Source: an uncultured Corynebacterium sp. (GTDB lineage Bacteria > Actinomycetota > Actinomycetes > Mycobacteriales > Mycobacteriaceae). From it: 51,664 bases of DNA. The notes under the pieces were generated by a model. It did no database searches. It had not been told where the DNA came from and saw only the letters and a program-made list of their open reading frames with translations. A program made the translations under genes and the position numbers. Location of the stretch: assembly GCF_947253065.1 (NCBI RefSeq), contig NZ_CAMXWS010000013.1, forward strand, positions 1 to 51,664, read 5' to 3'. This document shows, piece by piece, positions 1 to 8,079 of this stretch (the first letter of the stretch is position 1; each line of letters starts with the position of its first letter).

Positions 1-513
1 CAGGTTGAAGAAGTCATGCACGGTCGCCATAGAGAAACCGTTGCGGAACTGCTGCCTATTGCCAGCCAGGCCAAGAGCCACCAAGGTCGACGTGACTGAG
101 GTGCCCATGTTGGCGCCGAAGAGCATCGGGATAGCGATCTCCAGTGGCAGACCACCGGCGATCATGCCCACCACGATCGAGGTGGTGGTAGAAGAGGACT
201 GGATGATCGCGGTGGTGACAATACCGATGGCAAGACCGACGAATGGGTTCTCCGCAAACGAGAACAGTTCCTTAGCCTGGTCGCCGGCGGCCAGCTTGAA
301 GCCATCGCCGATCATGCCGACACCGTTGAGCAGGATCCAGACGCCGAGGAAAACGGCGATCCAGTTGACTACCTGCTTTGCGGTGCCTTCGAAGGGGAGG
401 AAGCTCAATGGGTCATTGTTCTGATCTTCAACATCACGGTCCTCCTCGGCCGTGGTGGCCGCGGGGCGTTCGTGCTCACCAGCGATATCCCGGGTGAGTT
501 CCTTATTGCTCAT
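1..513 (-). CDS. Na+/phosphate symporter family protein (N-terminal part, runs off the window)
   Basis: This is the first 171 codons of a PNaS-family (NptA-like) sodium-dependent phosphate transporter of the cytoplasmic membrane. The visible part has a charged N-terminal tail (about 1-40), a first membrane segment (about 48-68) and the family's repeat signature QSSSTTT at 105-111, followed by GANMGTSVTSTL at 133-144. The ATG at 513 is preceded by an AGAGGG ribosome site. The rest of the gene lies beyond the window start, so completeness cannot be judged. It lies downstream of the FprA-like gene on the same strand with a 115-base gap and is probably transcribed separately. The family assignment is firm. 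Phosphate as substrate is inferred from the family. Confidence 0.88.
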   Translation of the reverse strand, partial: MSNKELTRDIAGEHERPAATTAEEDRDVEDQNNDPLSFLPFEGTAKQVVNWIAVFLGVWILLNGVGMIGDGFKLAAGDQAKELFSFAENPFVGLAIGIVTTAIIQSSSTTTSIVVGMIAGGLPLEIAIPMLFGANMGTSVTSTLVALGLAGNRQQFRNGFSMATVHDFFNL

Positions 514-628
514 AAGATCCCTCTTGAAACTGACAGGAGTATTGTGCGCGCGTCAGGCTATCCCAAGGATCTTGACAGCAAAGTAACGGAAAATGAACGC
601 TGTGTGAACTGCCTTTTGTGGCAGGAAA

Positions 629-1192
629 TTAAGGTGTATCAGGAACCGCGCACGCCACGCTGACCAGGGAAGACCACTGCTTCGCAGTGACTGGCGCAAC
701 ACGGGCCGGACGGTGCCAGCCAGTCCATGTTGTGAAAGGCAGCTTGCGGGATTCAAGCAACGCAACGATCGCGCCGGGCTTATCGGCGTCACCTGCAGCC
801 GCGACTACCGGAGTCCTGCTCACCGGGAGCGCAGTGTTGGCGCGGAGGAAATCATAAGTGGCAGCTGCGCCGCTGCCATTGCCCAGAACGACGAGCTCGC
901 CAGTGGCGTCGTCGGCGACGATCACGGTGTCGTAATAGTGGGTGAGTTCGCCGAGAGAAACGCTGTTTTTGCCTGCCCCGACGCGAAGGTTGCCGAAGAG
1001 GCGGAGGCGAGGGACGAGGCTCCTGTCGTGGTCACTGCGTTCGGTCGACCCGAAGCGGATCAGGCAGGTGGGGGCAGGAGATTGACTGAACAGGTCGACG
1101 AAATAGTCGCCCATGCAGATGAGAAGGTCCGAGGTCTCAATGGCTGCGGGGCCGTGGCCGATAACGGCGACACGGTGAGCGGCGTGCGTCAT
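629..1192 (-). CDS. Shortened FprA-type ferredoxin/NADP reductase-like flavoprotein
   Basis: 187 residues. The N-terminus resembles the FAD-binding start of FprA-type ferredoxin-NADP+ reductases: a GxGxxA-like dinucleotide motif (VIGHGPAA, about 10-17), then FSQSPAPTCLIRFGS and RLFGNLRV. The C-terminus (DKPGAIVALLESRKLPF..WTGWHR) resembles the end of the same family. Full FprA proteins are about 450 residues, so the central NADPH-binding region appears to be missing although the frame is intact. In C. glutamicum a full-length fpr gene occupies this position, divergent from cysI, and is thought to supply electrons to sulfite reductase. Here the gene diverges from cysI across a 240-base region with McbR-like sites. 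It may be a decayed gene or a reduced FAD protein; NADPH oxidation looks unlikely. Confidence 0.7.
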   Translation of the reverse strand: MTHAAHRVAVIGHGPAAIETSDLLICMGDYFVDLFSQSPAPTCLIRFGSTERSDHDRSLVPRLRLFGNLRVGAGKNSVSLGELTHYYDTVIVADDATGELVVLGNGSGAAATYDFLRANTALPVSRTPVVAAAGDADKPGAIVALLESRKLPFTTWTGWHRPARVAPVTAKQWSSLVSVACAVPDTP

Positions 1193-1223
1193 TGTGTGTT
1201 CCCTTCTCTTTCAAGATTCTGCA

Positions 1224-1239
1224 TAGACTGCTTGGTCTG
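1224..1239. promoter_or_regulatory. McbR-like operator, best copy
   Basis: TAGAC-N6-GTCTG differs in one base from the published corynebacterial McbR palindrome TAGAC-N6-GTCTA. It lies just upstream of the FprA-like gene in the region divergent with cysI, where sulfur-pathway control by McbR is expected. The match is direct; binding is inferred. Confidence 0.6.
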
Positions 1240-1338
1240 TAACGATAGTCACGATTCGCAAGTCGTCAAGGCTGAATCGACATTTACATTCAGTCTTTAG
1301 TGCAGTGTAGCGCCAAAAAGCGCTGAAGTTCTATGGAT

Positions 1339-1409
1339 TAGACCGAGCGGTATGTGTAGCGTGCCACTTAACGAAATTGAGTACGGAACGTACTAGACAG
1401 AGTGGTACG
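1339..1409. promoter_or_regulatory. Two half-conserved McbR-like sites upstream of cysI
   Basis: Two near-identical 16-base boxes, TAGACCGAGCGGTATG (1339-1354) and TAGACAGAGTGGTACG (1394-1409), repeat in the same orientation 55 bases apart. Each keeps the TAGAC half of the McbR palindrome and a GTAYG right half. Between them is a short palindrome GTACG-GAA-CGTAC (1381-1393). They lie 24-94 bases before the cysI start, so they may be weak McbR sites or sites for another regulator such as CysR. Confidence 0.45.
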
Positions 1410-1432
1410 CAAAAGCAGTTTAAGGAGGCGGC

Positions 1433-3130
1433 ATGACCGCACCAACCACCACGCGGAAGCGGCCGGCCCGCAAGCCCAAGCCGGAAGGCCAGTGGAAGAT
1501 CGACGGCAAAGCGCCGCTCAACCACGATGAGGAACTCAAGCAGGTTGAGCCGGTGCTTGAGGTCAAGCAGCGGGTGATTGATACCTACTCCAAGCAGGGC
1601 TTTGCCTCCATTCCCAATGAGGACCTGTACCCGCGCTTCAAGTGGCTCGGGCTGTACACCCAGCGCAAGCAGAACCTTGGCGGCGAGCACACCGGCAAGG
1701 ACAATCTTGAGCTTCAGGATGAGTTCTTCATGGCACGCGTGCGTTTCGATGGCGGCCAGTGCTCCACCGAACAAGCCCGCGCAGTGGGAGAGATCTCCCG
1801 CGATTACTGCCGCTCCACCGCGGACCTGACCGACCGTCAAAACATTCAGCTGCACTGGGTCGGCATTGAGGATGTCCCGGCGATCTGGGAAAAGCTCGAA
1901 TCCGTCGGCCTGAACACATGGGATGCCTGCGGCGATGTGCCGCGCGTGATCATGGGATCCCCGGTCGCGGGCATTGCAAAGGACGAGATTATCGATGCCA
2001 CCCCGGCTATTGAGAAGATCAAGAATGAATACGTTCTGCGCGAGGAATTCCAGAACCTGCCACGCAAATTCAAGTCCGCGATCTCGGGCAATGCCCGCCA
2101 GGACGTGATTCATGAGATCAATGACATCGCGTTCATTGGTGTGGAACACCCGGAGCTCGGCCCCGGCTTTGAGCTCTTCGTCGGCGGTGGCTTGTCCACG
2201 AACCCGATGCTGGCGCAGTCGCTTGGCGCATTCGTCACTCTCGAGGAGGTGCCGGAGGTCTGGGCTGCAGTCGTGCGCATCTTCCGCGATTACGGTTACC
2301 GCCGCCTGCGCAACCGTGCACGTTTGAAATTCTTGGTGGCACAGTGGGGCGTCGCTAAGTTCCGCCAGGTGCTTGAAGAGGAGTACTTGGGCTACAAGCT
2401 CCCGGACGGACCACGTGCGCCGATGAACCTCATCGACCGCGACCACGTCGGCGTGCACGAGCAGAAGGACGGCAAGGTCTACCTCGGCGTGAAGCCGACA
2501 ATGGGCCACCTGACGGGTGAGCAACTCATCGCTATCGCTGACCTGGCGGAATCCTATGGGCTGACCCGCCTGCGCCTGACGTCGTTCAAGGAGATCCTGT
2601 TCCTCGACGTCAATCCCGAAAAGGTTGACGCCCTCGCCGCTGACCTGCAGGAGATGGGCATGTACTCCAAACCGAGCGAATTCCGCCGCGGCATGCTCAC
2701 CTGCACGGGCCTGGAGTACTGCAAGCTCGCGCACACCACCACCAAGGCAAAGGGCATCGAGCTTGTCGACGAACTCGAGGACCGCTTCGGCGACATCGAT
2801 TCCCCCATCACCATCACCTTGAATGGCTGCCCAAATTCGTGTGCTCGCACGCAGGTCTCCGACATGGGCTTCAAGGGCCAGATGGTGGACGACGGCCATG
2901 GCAACAAGGTCGAAGGCTTCCAGGTCCACCTCGGCGGCACTGTTACGCGTGAAACCCCGAATGGTGAGAAAGAAGCCAATTTCGGTCGCAAGATCCGCGG
3001 TCACAAGGTTCTGTCGTCTGAGTTGGGGGATTACGTGAGCCGGGTGGTGGCAAATTACGTCGATAAGCGAAAGGAAGGCGAAATCTTCCGCGACTGGGTG
3101 CTGCGCGCCGACGAGGAGGACCTGAAGTGA
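1433..3130 (+). CDS. cysI: Assimilatory sulfite reductase, siroheme/[4Fe-4S] (CysI)
   Basis: 565 residues, the usual length for the ferredoxin-type sulfite/nitrite reductase family. It catalyses six-electron reduction of sulfite to sulfide in the cytosol. The four cysteines that ligate the [4Fe-4S]-siroheme centre are present as C424-x5-C430 and C466-x3-C470 (NGCPNSC). Arg/Lys-rich segments for siroheme and anion binding precede them. The ATG has a strong TAAGGAGG site. It opens a tightly packed operon: cysX overlaps its stop by four bases. The genes that follow supply sulfite from sulfate, which favours sulfite reductase over nitrite reductase. Control by the upstream McbR-like boxes is inferred. 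Confidence 0.95.
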   Translation: MTAPTTTRKRPARKPKPEGQWKIDGKAPLNHDEELKQVEPVLEVKQRVIDTYSKQGFASIPNEDLYPRFKWLGLYTQRKQNLGGEHTGKDNLELQDEFFMARVRFDGGQCSTEQARAVGEISRDYCRSTADLTDRQNIQLHWVGIEDVPAIWEKLESVGLNTWDACGDVPRVIMGSPVAGIAKDEIIDATPAIEKIKNEYVLREEFQNLPRKFKSAISGNARQDVIHEINDIAFIGVEHPELGPGFELFVGGGLSTNPMLAQSLGAFVTLEEVPEVWAAVVRIFRDYGYRRLRNRARLKFLVAQWGVAKFRQVLEEEYLGYKLPDGPRAPMNLIDRDHVGVHEQKDGKVYLGVKPTMGHLTGEQLIAIADLAESYGLTRLRLTSFKEILFLDVNPEKVDALAADLQEMGMYSKPSEFRRGMLTCTGLEYCKLAHTTTKAKGIELVDELEDRFGDIDSPITITLNGCPNSCARTQVSDMGFKGQMVDDGHGNKVEGFQVHLGGTVTRETPNGEKEANFGRKIRGHKVLSSELGDYVSRVVANYVDKRKEGEIFRDWVLRADEEDLK

Positions 3131-3384
3131 GATTTCGGCGCGAACCGAACGCGAACCGGAATTTTCCCACGCACTGCCCGTACTGCGCAGGCGAGGGATT
3201 ATTCCCGGATGAGACGAGTGATTTCGCATGGAAATGTACCGAGTGCCTCCGTATCTTCGAGGTGAAGTTCTACGGGCAAGACGCCCCGGAACATGCCCCG
3301 GCGCAGGCGAAATCCACTGAACAAGCTATCCAGGATTCGCTCGCGCGCCACGGGCACGACGCGGTGTTGAGGAAGGAGAAATAA
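3127..3384 (+). CDS. cysX: CysX, small two-CxxC protein of the sulfate operon
   Basis: 85 residues starting at a GTG that overlaps the cysI stop (GTGA). It has two CxxC knuckles, C17-x2-C20 and C37-x2-C40, 16 residues apart, then a charged Ala/Gln-rich tail. By position it is the corynebacterial cysX gene, usually described as a ferredoxin-like protein that could pass electrons to CysI. The cysteine spacing looks more like a zinc ribbon or rubredoxin-type metal site than a classic [4Fe-4S] ferredoxin. The electron-carrier role is therefore an inference from context. Stop and start overlap with cysH (TAATG) implies translational coupling. Confidence 0.85.
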   Translation: MRFRREPNANRNFPTHCPYCAGEGLFPDETSDFAWKCTECLRIFEVKFYGQDAPEHAPAQAKSTEQAIQDSLARHGHDAVLRKEK

Positions 3385-4163
3385 TGGCCGATTTTTTATC
3401 GCGCGCACAAGCTGATGTGCGTGACCCTAAGATCAGCCCGGAAGGTCCGAAGGAAACCGAACCGCTTGATGCGGAGGTAGCTGCAGAGAACGCACGGCTT
3501 GTCGACGAATGGGCGGACAAGCTCTACGACGCCTCCGCGCAAGAGATCTTGCAGTGGGCCCACGAGCATGCCCCGGGCAAGATCGCGGTGACGCTGAGCA
3601 TGGAAAACACCGTGCTGGCGGAGCTGGCCAAGGACTACCTGCCGGAAGCTGACTTCCTCTTCTTGGATACCGAGTACCACTTCCCGGAGACCCTCGAGGT
3701 AGCCGACAAGGTCGAGGAGCGCTACCCGGGCCAGAAGCTCGTGCGCGCCAAGGCGATCTTGTCGCGCGAGGAGCAGGACCGTGTGTACGGCCGTGCGCTG
3801 TACCGCACGAACCCGACCGCGTGCTGTCGCATGCGCAAGGTCGAGCCGCTGGCCGTGAACCTGTCCCCGTACGCGGGGTGGGTGACCGGGCTGCGCCGTG
3901 CGGATGGTCCGACGCGTGCGCAAGCACCAGCACTGTCGCTGGATGCGACCGGGCGACTGAAGATCTCGCCAATGATCACGTGGTCGCTGGAAGACACTGA
4001 CGAATACATCGACAACAAGAACCTGATCATCCACCCCCTGACCAAGCAGGGCTACCCCTCCATTGGCTGCGCAACCTGCACGTTGCCAGTCGCGGAGGGT
4101 GAGGACCCGCGTGCGGGCCGGTGGGCGTTCAGCTCCAAGACAGAATGCGGGTTGCACCAATGA
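3384..4163 (+). CDS. cysH: Adenylyl-sulfate (APS) reductase CysH, [4Fe-4S] type
   Basis: 259 residues of the PAPS/APS reductase family. The enzyme reduces activated sulfate to sulfite with thioredoxin. The iron-sulfur cluster ligands of the APS-specific type are present: Cys147-Cys148 and C229-x2-C232. The C-terminal ECGLH motif carries the catalytic Cys255. The PP-loop-like nucleotide region is near 70-77 (TLSMENT). The cluster cysteines, and the absence of an APS kinase domain on CysN downstream, together indicate APS rather than PAPS as substrate. The ATG overlaps the cysX stop and the cysD ATG overlaps the cysH stop, so the three genes form a coupled unit. Confidence 0.95.
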   Translation: MADFLSRAQADVRDPKISPEGPKETEPLDAEVAAENARLVDEWADKLYDASAQEILQWAHEHAPGKIAVTLSMENTVLAELAKDYLPEADFLFLDTEYHFPETLEVADKVEERYPGQKLVRAKAILSREEQDRVYGRALYRTNPTACCRMRKVEPLAVNLSPYAGWVTGLRRADGPTRAQAPALSLDATGRLKISPMITWSLEDTDEYIDNKNLIIHPLTKQGYPSIGCATCTLPVAEGEDPRAGRWAFSSKTECGLHQ

Positions 4164-5062
4164 GCCAAACACTTTCACCCCACCTGCGGGATCTTGAGAA
4201 TGAATCCATCCACATCATCCGCGAGGTCGCTGGGCAGTTCGACAAAATCGGCCTGCTGTTCTCCTCCGGCAAGGACTCGTGCGTGGTCTACGAGCTGGTC
4301 CGACGCGCCTTCGCGCCGGCTGCACCGCCGATTGAGCTTTTGCATGTGGACACCGGCCACAACTTCCCAGAGGTGATCGAATTCCGCGACAACCTCGTGG
4401 AAAAGACCGGCGCACGCCTTCGCGTCGCCCATGTCCAGGACTGGATTGACCGCGGCGACCTTGTTGAGCGCCCCGACGGCACCCGCAACCCGCTGCAGAC
4501 CGTTCCGCTGGTGGAGACCATCGCGGAGGTCGGCTACGACGCTGTCCTGGGTGGTGCCCGCCGTGATGAAGAGCGCGCCCGCGCCAAGGAGCGTGTCTTC
4601 TCCGTCCGCGATTCCTTCGGCGGCTGGGACCCGCGCCGCCAGCGCCCTGAGCTGTGGGATCTGTACAACGGCGAGAAGCTGCCGGGTGAGAACATCCGCG
4701 TGTTCCCCATTTCCAACTGGACTGAGTCGGACGTGTGGGAATACATCGGCGCCCGCGAGATCGAGTTGCCGTCCATCTACTTCGCCCACGACCGTGAGGT
4801 ATTCAATCGCGATGGCATGTGGCTCACCGCCGGCGACTGGGGCGGCCCGCGCGAAGGCGAAGAAGTAGAGACTCGCCGCGTGCGCTACCGCACCGTCGGC
4901 GACATGTCCTGCACCGGCGCTGTTGAATCCACCGCCACCAATATCGATGAGGTGCTCGCTGAGCTTGCCACCTCCACCCTGACCGAGCGCGGCGCCACCC
5001 GCGCCGACGACCGCTTGAGCGAGTCCGCCATGGAGGACCGCAAGAAGGAGGGCTACTTCTGA
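4160..5062 (+). CDS. cysD: Sulfate adenylyltransferase subunit 2 (CysD)
   Basis: 300 residues. It is the catalytic ATP-pyrophosphatase subunit of ATP sulfurylase, forming APS from sulfate and ATP with the GTPase CysN. The PP-loop SSGKDS is at 35-40, and the family's RRDEERARAKER and RVFPISNWTESDVWEYI segments are present. I chose the ATG at 4160, which overlaps the cysH stop as ATGA and gives the usual N-terminus. A longer reading from 4121 would add 13 residues read from inside cysH. It is followed directly by cysN (TGATG overlap). Confidence 0.96.
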   Translation: MSQTLSPHLRDLENESIHIIREVAGQFDKIGLLFSSGKDSCVVYELVRRAFAPAAPPIELLHVDTGHNFPEVIEFRDNLVEKTGARLRVAHVQDWIDRGDLVERPDGTRNPLQTVPLVETIAEVGYDAVLGGARRDEERARAKERVFSVRDSFGGWDPRRQRPELWDLYNGEKLPGENIRVFPISNWTESDVWEYIGAREIELPSIYFAHDREVFNRDGMWLTAGDWGGPREGEEVETRRVRYRTVGDMSCTGAVESTATNIDEVLAELATSTLTERGATRADDRLSESAMEDRKKEGYF

Positions 5063-6348
5063 TGACTGCCTCGAATGTGTTGGCCGATCGCGCCACATTG
5101 CGCCTGTGCACTGCCGGCTCGGTCGATGACGGTAAATCGACCTTTGTCGGCCGCCTCCTCCACGACACCAAGTCCGTGCTCGCCGACCAGATGGCCAGCG
5201 TTGAGCGCACCTCTGCCGACCGCGGTTTCGAGGGCCTTGACCTCTCCTTGCTCGTCGACGGCCTGCGCGCCGAACGTGAACAAGGCATCACCATCGATGT
5301 TGCCTACCGCTATTTCGCCACTGACAAGCGCACGTTCATCCTCGCGGACACACCTGGCCACGAGCAGTACACGCGCAACACGGTCACGGGCATGTCCACC
5401 TCCCAGGTGGTCGTTTTGCTTGTCGACGCCCGAAACGGCATCAAACCCCAAACCGTCCGCCACCTCACCGTGGCCAGCTTGCTCGGGGTGAAGACAGTGA
5501 TCCTGGCTGTGAACAAGATCGACCTGGTGGATTACTCCGAAGAAGTCTTTGAGGGCATCCGCACCGAATTTGAGAAACGCGCAACCGCACTCGGTATTGC
5601 CGAGCCGCATGCCGTGCCGATCTCCGCGCTCAAGGGCGACAACGTGGTCGAGCGCTCCTCGGAAACCTCGTGGTACGAGGGCCCGAGCGTGCTTGAGCTG
5701 CTGGAAACCATCCCGGTCCACTCCGGCCGCGCGCTCGACCTGCCCTTCCGCTTCAATATCCAGTACGTCCTGCGCGAGCACGCCACCGACTACCGCGCGT
5801 ATGCCGGCACCGTGAACGCCGGCACGATCAGCGTTGGCGACAGCGTCACCGCGCCGAACGGAAAGACGACCACCGTCACGCACATCGACAATGCTGATGG
5901 TCTTGACGGTGCGACCACTGCACAAGCTGGTGACGCGATTGCGCTGCGCCTAGCTGATGACATCGACCTGGCACGCGGTGACCTCCTCGCTGCAGCGCCG
6001 TACCCAGAGTCTGTCCGCGAATTCCACGGCACGATTGTCGGTCTGACGGAAAAGGACATCACTGCTGGTAAGGCAGTGAAACTGCGTTATGGGTCCTCGC
6101 TCGTCCGCGCACGCGTGGTCAGCGTCGACCGTGTCCTGGATATCGACGGCACACCCGAATCCAATTCCGATGACACCGCCCCGGAATCCCTCGGACTCAA
6201 TGACATCGCGCACGTGACCATTCAGACCGCGCAGGAGCTGCCCATCGAGGACTATGCCGCGCGAGGCGCCGTGGGCAATTTCCTGCTCATCGACCAGGCC
6301 AGCGGAAACACGCTCGCCGCAGGGCTCGTGGGAACGCGATTGAGGTAA
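5062..6348 (+). CDS. cysN: Sulfate adenylyltransferase subunit 1, GTPase (CysN)
   Basis: 428 residues, an elongation-factor-like GTPase that drives ATP sulfurylase together with CysD. The GTP-binding motifs are complete: G1 GSVDDGKST (19-27), G3 DTPGH (96-100) and G4 NKID (151-154). Beta-barrel domains follow. The protein ends after these domains, so it has no fused APS kinase (CysC). This fits direct use of APS by the iron-sulfur CysH. The start codon overlaps the cysD stop. Confidence 0.96.
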   Translation: MTASNVLADRATLRLCTAGSVDDGKSTFVGRLLHDTKSVLADQMASVERTSADRGFEGLDLSLLVDGLRAEREQGITIDVAYRYFATDKRTFILADTPGHEQYTRNTVTGMSTSQVVVLLVDARNGIKPQTVRHLTVASLLGVKTVILAVNKIDLVDYSEEVFEGIRTEFEKRATALGIAEPHAVPISALKGDNVVERSSETSWYEGPSVLELLETIPVHSGRALDLPFRFNIQYVLREHATDYRAYAGTVNAGTISVGDSVTAPNGKTTTVTHIDNADGLDGATTAQAGDAIALRLADDIDLARGDLLAAAPYPESVREFHGTIVGLTEKDITAGKAVKLRYGSSLVRARVVSVDRVLDIDGTPESNSDDTAPESLGLNDIAHVTIQTAQELPIEDYAARGAVGNFLLIDQASGNTLAAGLVGTRLR

Positions 6349-6352
6349 GCAC

Positions 6353-7057
6353 ATGGTGGAACAGACAGCACTGATCACGCTCTCGCACGGCTCGCGTCAC
6401 CCCGATGCGCAGCCGGGAGTCAGCGAGCTCACCTGCGCGGTAGCGCGCCAGCTGGGGGTCACGGGAATCGACGCTCACCTCGAGTTCGACACCCCGGACC
6501 TCACCTCTGCTGCTCGTCAGCTCGCGCAGGAGGGTCATTCCCGCGCTGTGGTCGTGCCCACGCTGTTCACCCACGCTTTTCACGCCACCCACGACGTGCC
6601 TGAAGCGATCGCGGACGCTACCGCAGAAACTGGCCTGGAGCTGATCACCGCACAAGGTTTGGGCCAAGGCCGTGACATCGCGGAAGTGCTCGCCGCACGC
6701 GCGCTTAACGACGCCCCCCGCACCTCACACATCATCCTCTACCCCGTGGGTACCTCCAATGAGGAGGCGGCGGGGAAGACGGTTGAGCTGGGTCAGGACG
6801 TGGAAAAGCTCACTGGCATTTCTGTGACCACTGTTCCTGCGACTGGGCACGGTGAACTCGTCGGTGCTGATGGCCTTGCAGCTGTCGCCGATGAAAATGC
6901 CCATTTATTACCGCTATTTGTCACGAGGGGGTTGCTGCTGGACCGCGCCTGCCGAATGTGGCCCGGGTCCATCTCTGCGCCACTTGGCACGGACCTCGCG
7001 CACATCATCGCCGCGCGCTACCGCTGCGCGCTGACCCCCTCATACGCAAAGGCTTAA
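6353..7057 (+). CDS. cysY: CbiX/SirB-like chelatase of the sulfate operon (CysY)
   Basis: 234 residues with the CbiX/SirB chelatase fold signature: SHGSR near the N-terminus (11-15, His12) and a His-rich loop FTHAFHATHDVP with His74, His77 and His80. In this operon position the C. glutamicum gene is cysY, proposed to insert iron into sirohydrochlorin to make the siroheme needed by CysI. The start lies 5 bases after the cysN stop, and cysZ starts 4 bases after its stop. The metal and exact substrate are inferred from family and context. Confidence 0.85.
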   Translation: MVEQTALITLSHGSRHPDAQPGVSELTCAVARQLGVTGIDAHLEFDTPDLTSAARQLAQEGHSRAVVVPTLFTHAFHATHDVPEAIADATAETGLELITAQGLGQGRDIAEVLAARALNDAPRTSHIILYPVGTSNEEAAGKTVELGQDVEKLTGISVTTVPATGHGELVGADGLAAVADENAHLLPLFVTRGLLLDRACRMWPGSISAPLGTDLAHIIAARYRCALTPSYAKA

Positions 7058-7060
7058 CTC

Positions 7061-8011
7061 ATGAACCGCATGGTCACGCTCATTCTCATTGCAGTAGCCG
7101 GTCTCGCTGGTCAGCTTGTCGACGGCGGCCTTGGCATGGGCTTCGGTGTCACCTCCACCACTATCCTGATCATGCTCGCCGGACTCGGTCCCGCGCAGGC
7201 ATCCGCCGTCATTCACACCGCTGAACTGGGCACGACCTTGGTGTCCGGTCTGAGCCATTGGAAATTCGGCAACGTGGACTGGCGTACTGTCGTTGCGATC
7301 GGCATCCCAGGCGCGATCGGTGCTTTTGTCGGGGCGACGGTGCTGTCGAACCTGTCGACGGAAGCCGCCAAGCCGATCATGTCCTTCATCCTCGCCGCTA
7401 TCGGTGCCAACTTGGTGTGGCGCTTCTCCCGCGGCATCGTCCGACGTCAGGTCGCTGAAAAGCCGCACTCCAAGAAATTCTTGGGCGGGCTAGGACTCTT
7501 CGGTGGTTTTGTCGACGCGACCGGTGGCGGTGGTTGGGGGCCGGTGACCACGTCGACCCTGCTGTCCGCAGGGCGTAGTGAGCCGCGCCGGATCGTCGGC
7601 ACCGTGAATACCGCCGAGTTCCTCGTCACCTCCGCCGCGACCGCCGGCTTCATCATCGGGATGTGGCACGACCTCGTGGCCAACCTTGCTGCTGTGTTCG
7701 CTCTGCTCATCGGTGGTGTGATCGCCGCACCACTCGCCGCATGGCTGGTCACTCGCCTCAACCCGATTCTGCTCGGCGGGATCGTGGGCACCTTGATCGT
7801 GGTGTTGAACCTTCCGATCGTGCTCAGCGCTCTCGGTTTCGGCAGCGCGGCGCTGGTCGCAGTTCGCATCGCCGTGATCATCGTCGGTGCAGCACTTGCT
7901 TACCGTGGCTGGAAGCGAGCTAAGGCCAATTCCCGCGCCGCCGCTGAGAAGGAGGGGGCTAGTCCCGCCGACGAGGTTGTGACCACCGCTCCAGTTACCG
8001 CGAGCCGCTAA
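7061..8011 (+). CDS. cysZ: TSUP-family membrane protein, probable sulfate permease (CysZ)
   Basis: 316 residues of the TauE/SafE (TSUP, DUF81) family. It is a polytopic membrane protein with roughly eight hydrophobic segments in two halves. Family-type glycine-rich helices are seen, such as GQLVDGGLGMGFGVTSTT near the start and FVDATGGGGWGPVTTSTLL in the middle. It closes the cys operon, and the orthologous gene in C. glutamicum is cysZ, the proposed sulfate importer. The name refers to the corynebacterial operon and is unrelated to the E. coli CysZ family. The C-terminal tail is hydrophilic (Lys/Ala/Glu-rich). Confidence 0.87.
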   Translation: MNRMVTLILIAVAGLAGQLVDGGLGMGFGVTSTTILIMLAGLGPAQASAVIHTAELGTTLVSGLSHWKFGNVDWRTVVAIGIPGAIGAFVGATVLSNLSTEAAKPIMSFILAAIGANLVWRFSRGIVRRQVAEKPHSKKFLGGLGLFGGFVDATGGGGWGPVTTSTLLSAGRSEPRRIVGTVNTAEFLVTSAATAGFIIGMWHDLVANLAAVFALLIGGVIAAPLAAWLVTRLNPILLGGIVGTLIVVLNLPIVLSALGFGSAALVAVRIAVIIVGAALAYRGWKRAKANSRAAAEKEGASPADEVVTTAPVTASR

Positions 8012-8079
8012 AGACAGAAGCCGGTGGGGGCGGGTTACACTGGGCCACATTCGTCCGCTAGCTGAAAGACCACACTGCC

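Noticed and set aside
1331..3229. 632-codon open frame on the minus strand opposite cysI
   Set aside because: It mirrors the codon structure of cysI, which carries all catalytic motifs; the translated product shows no domain.
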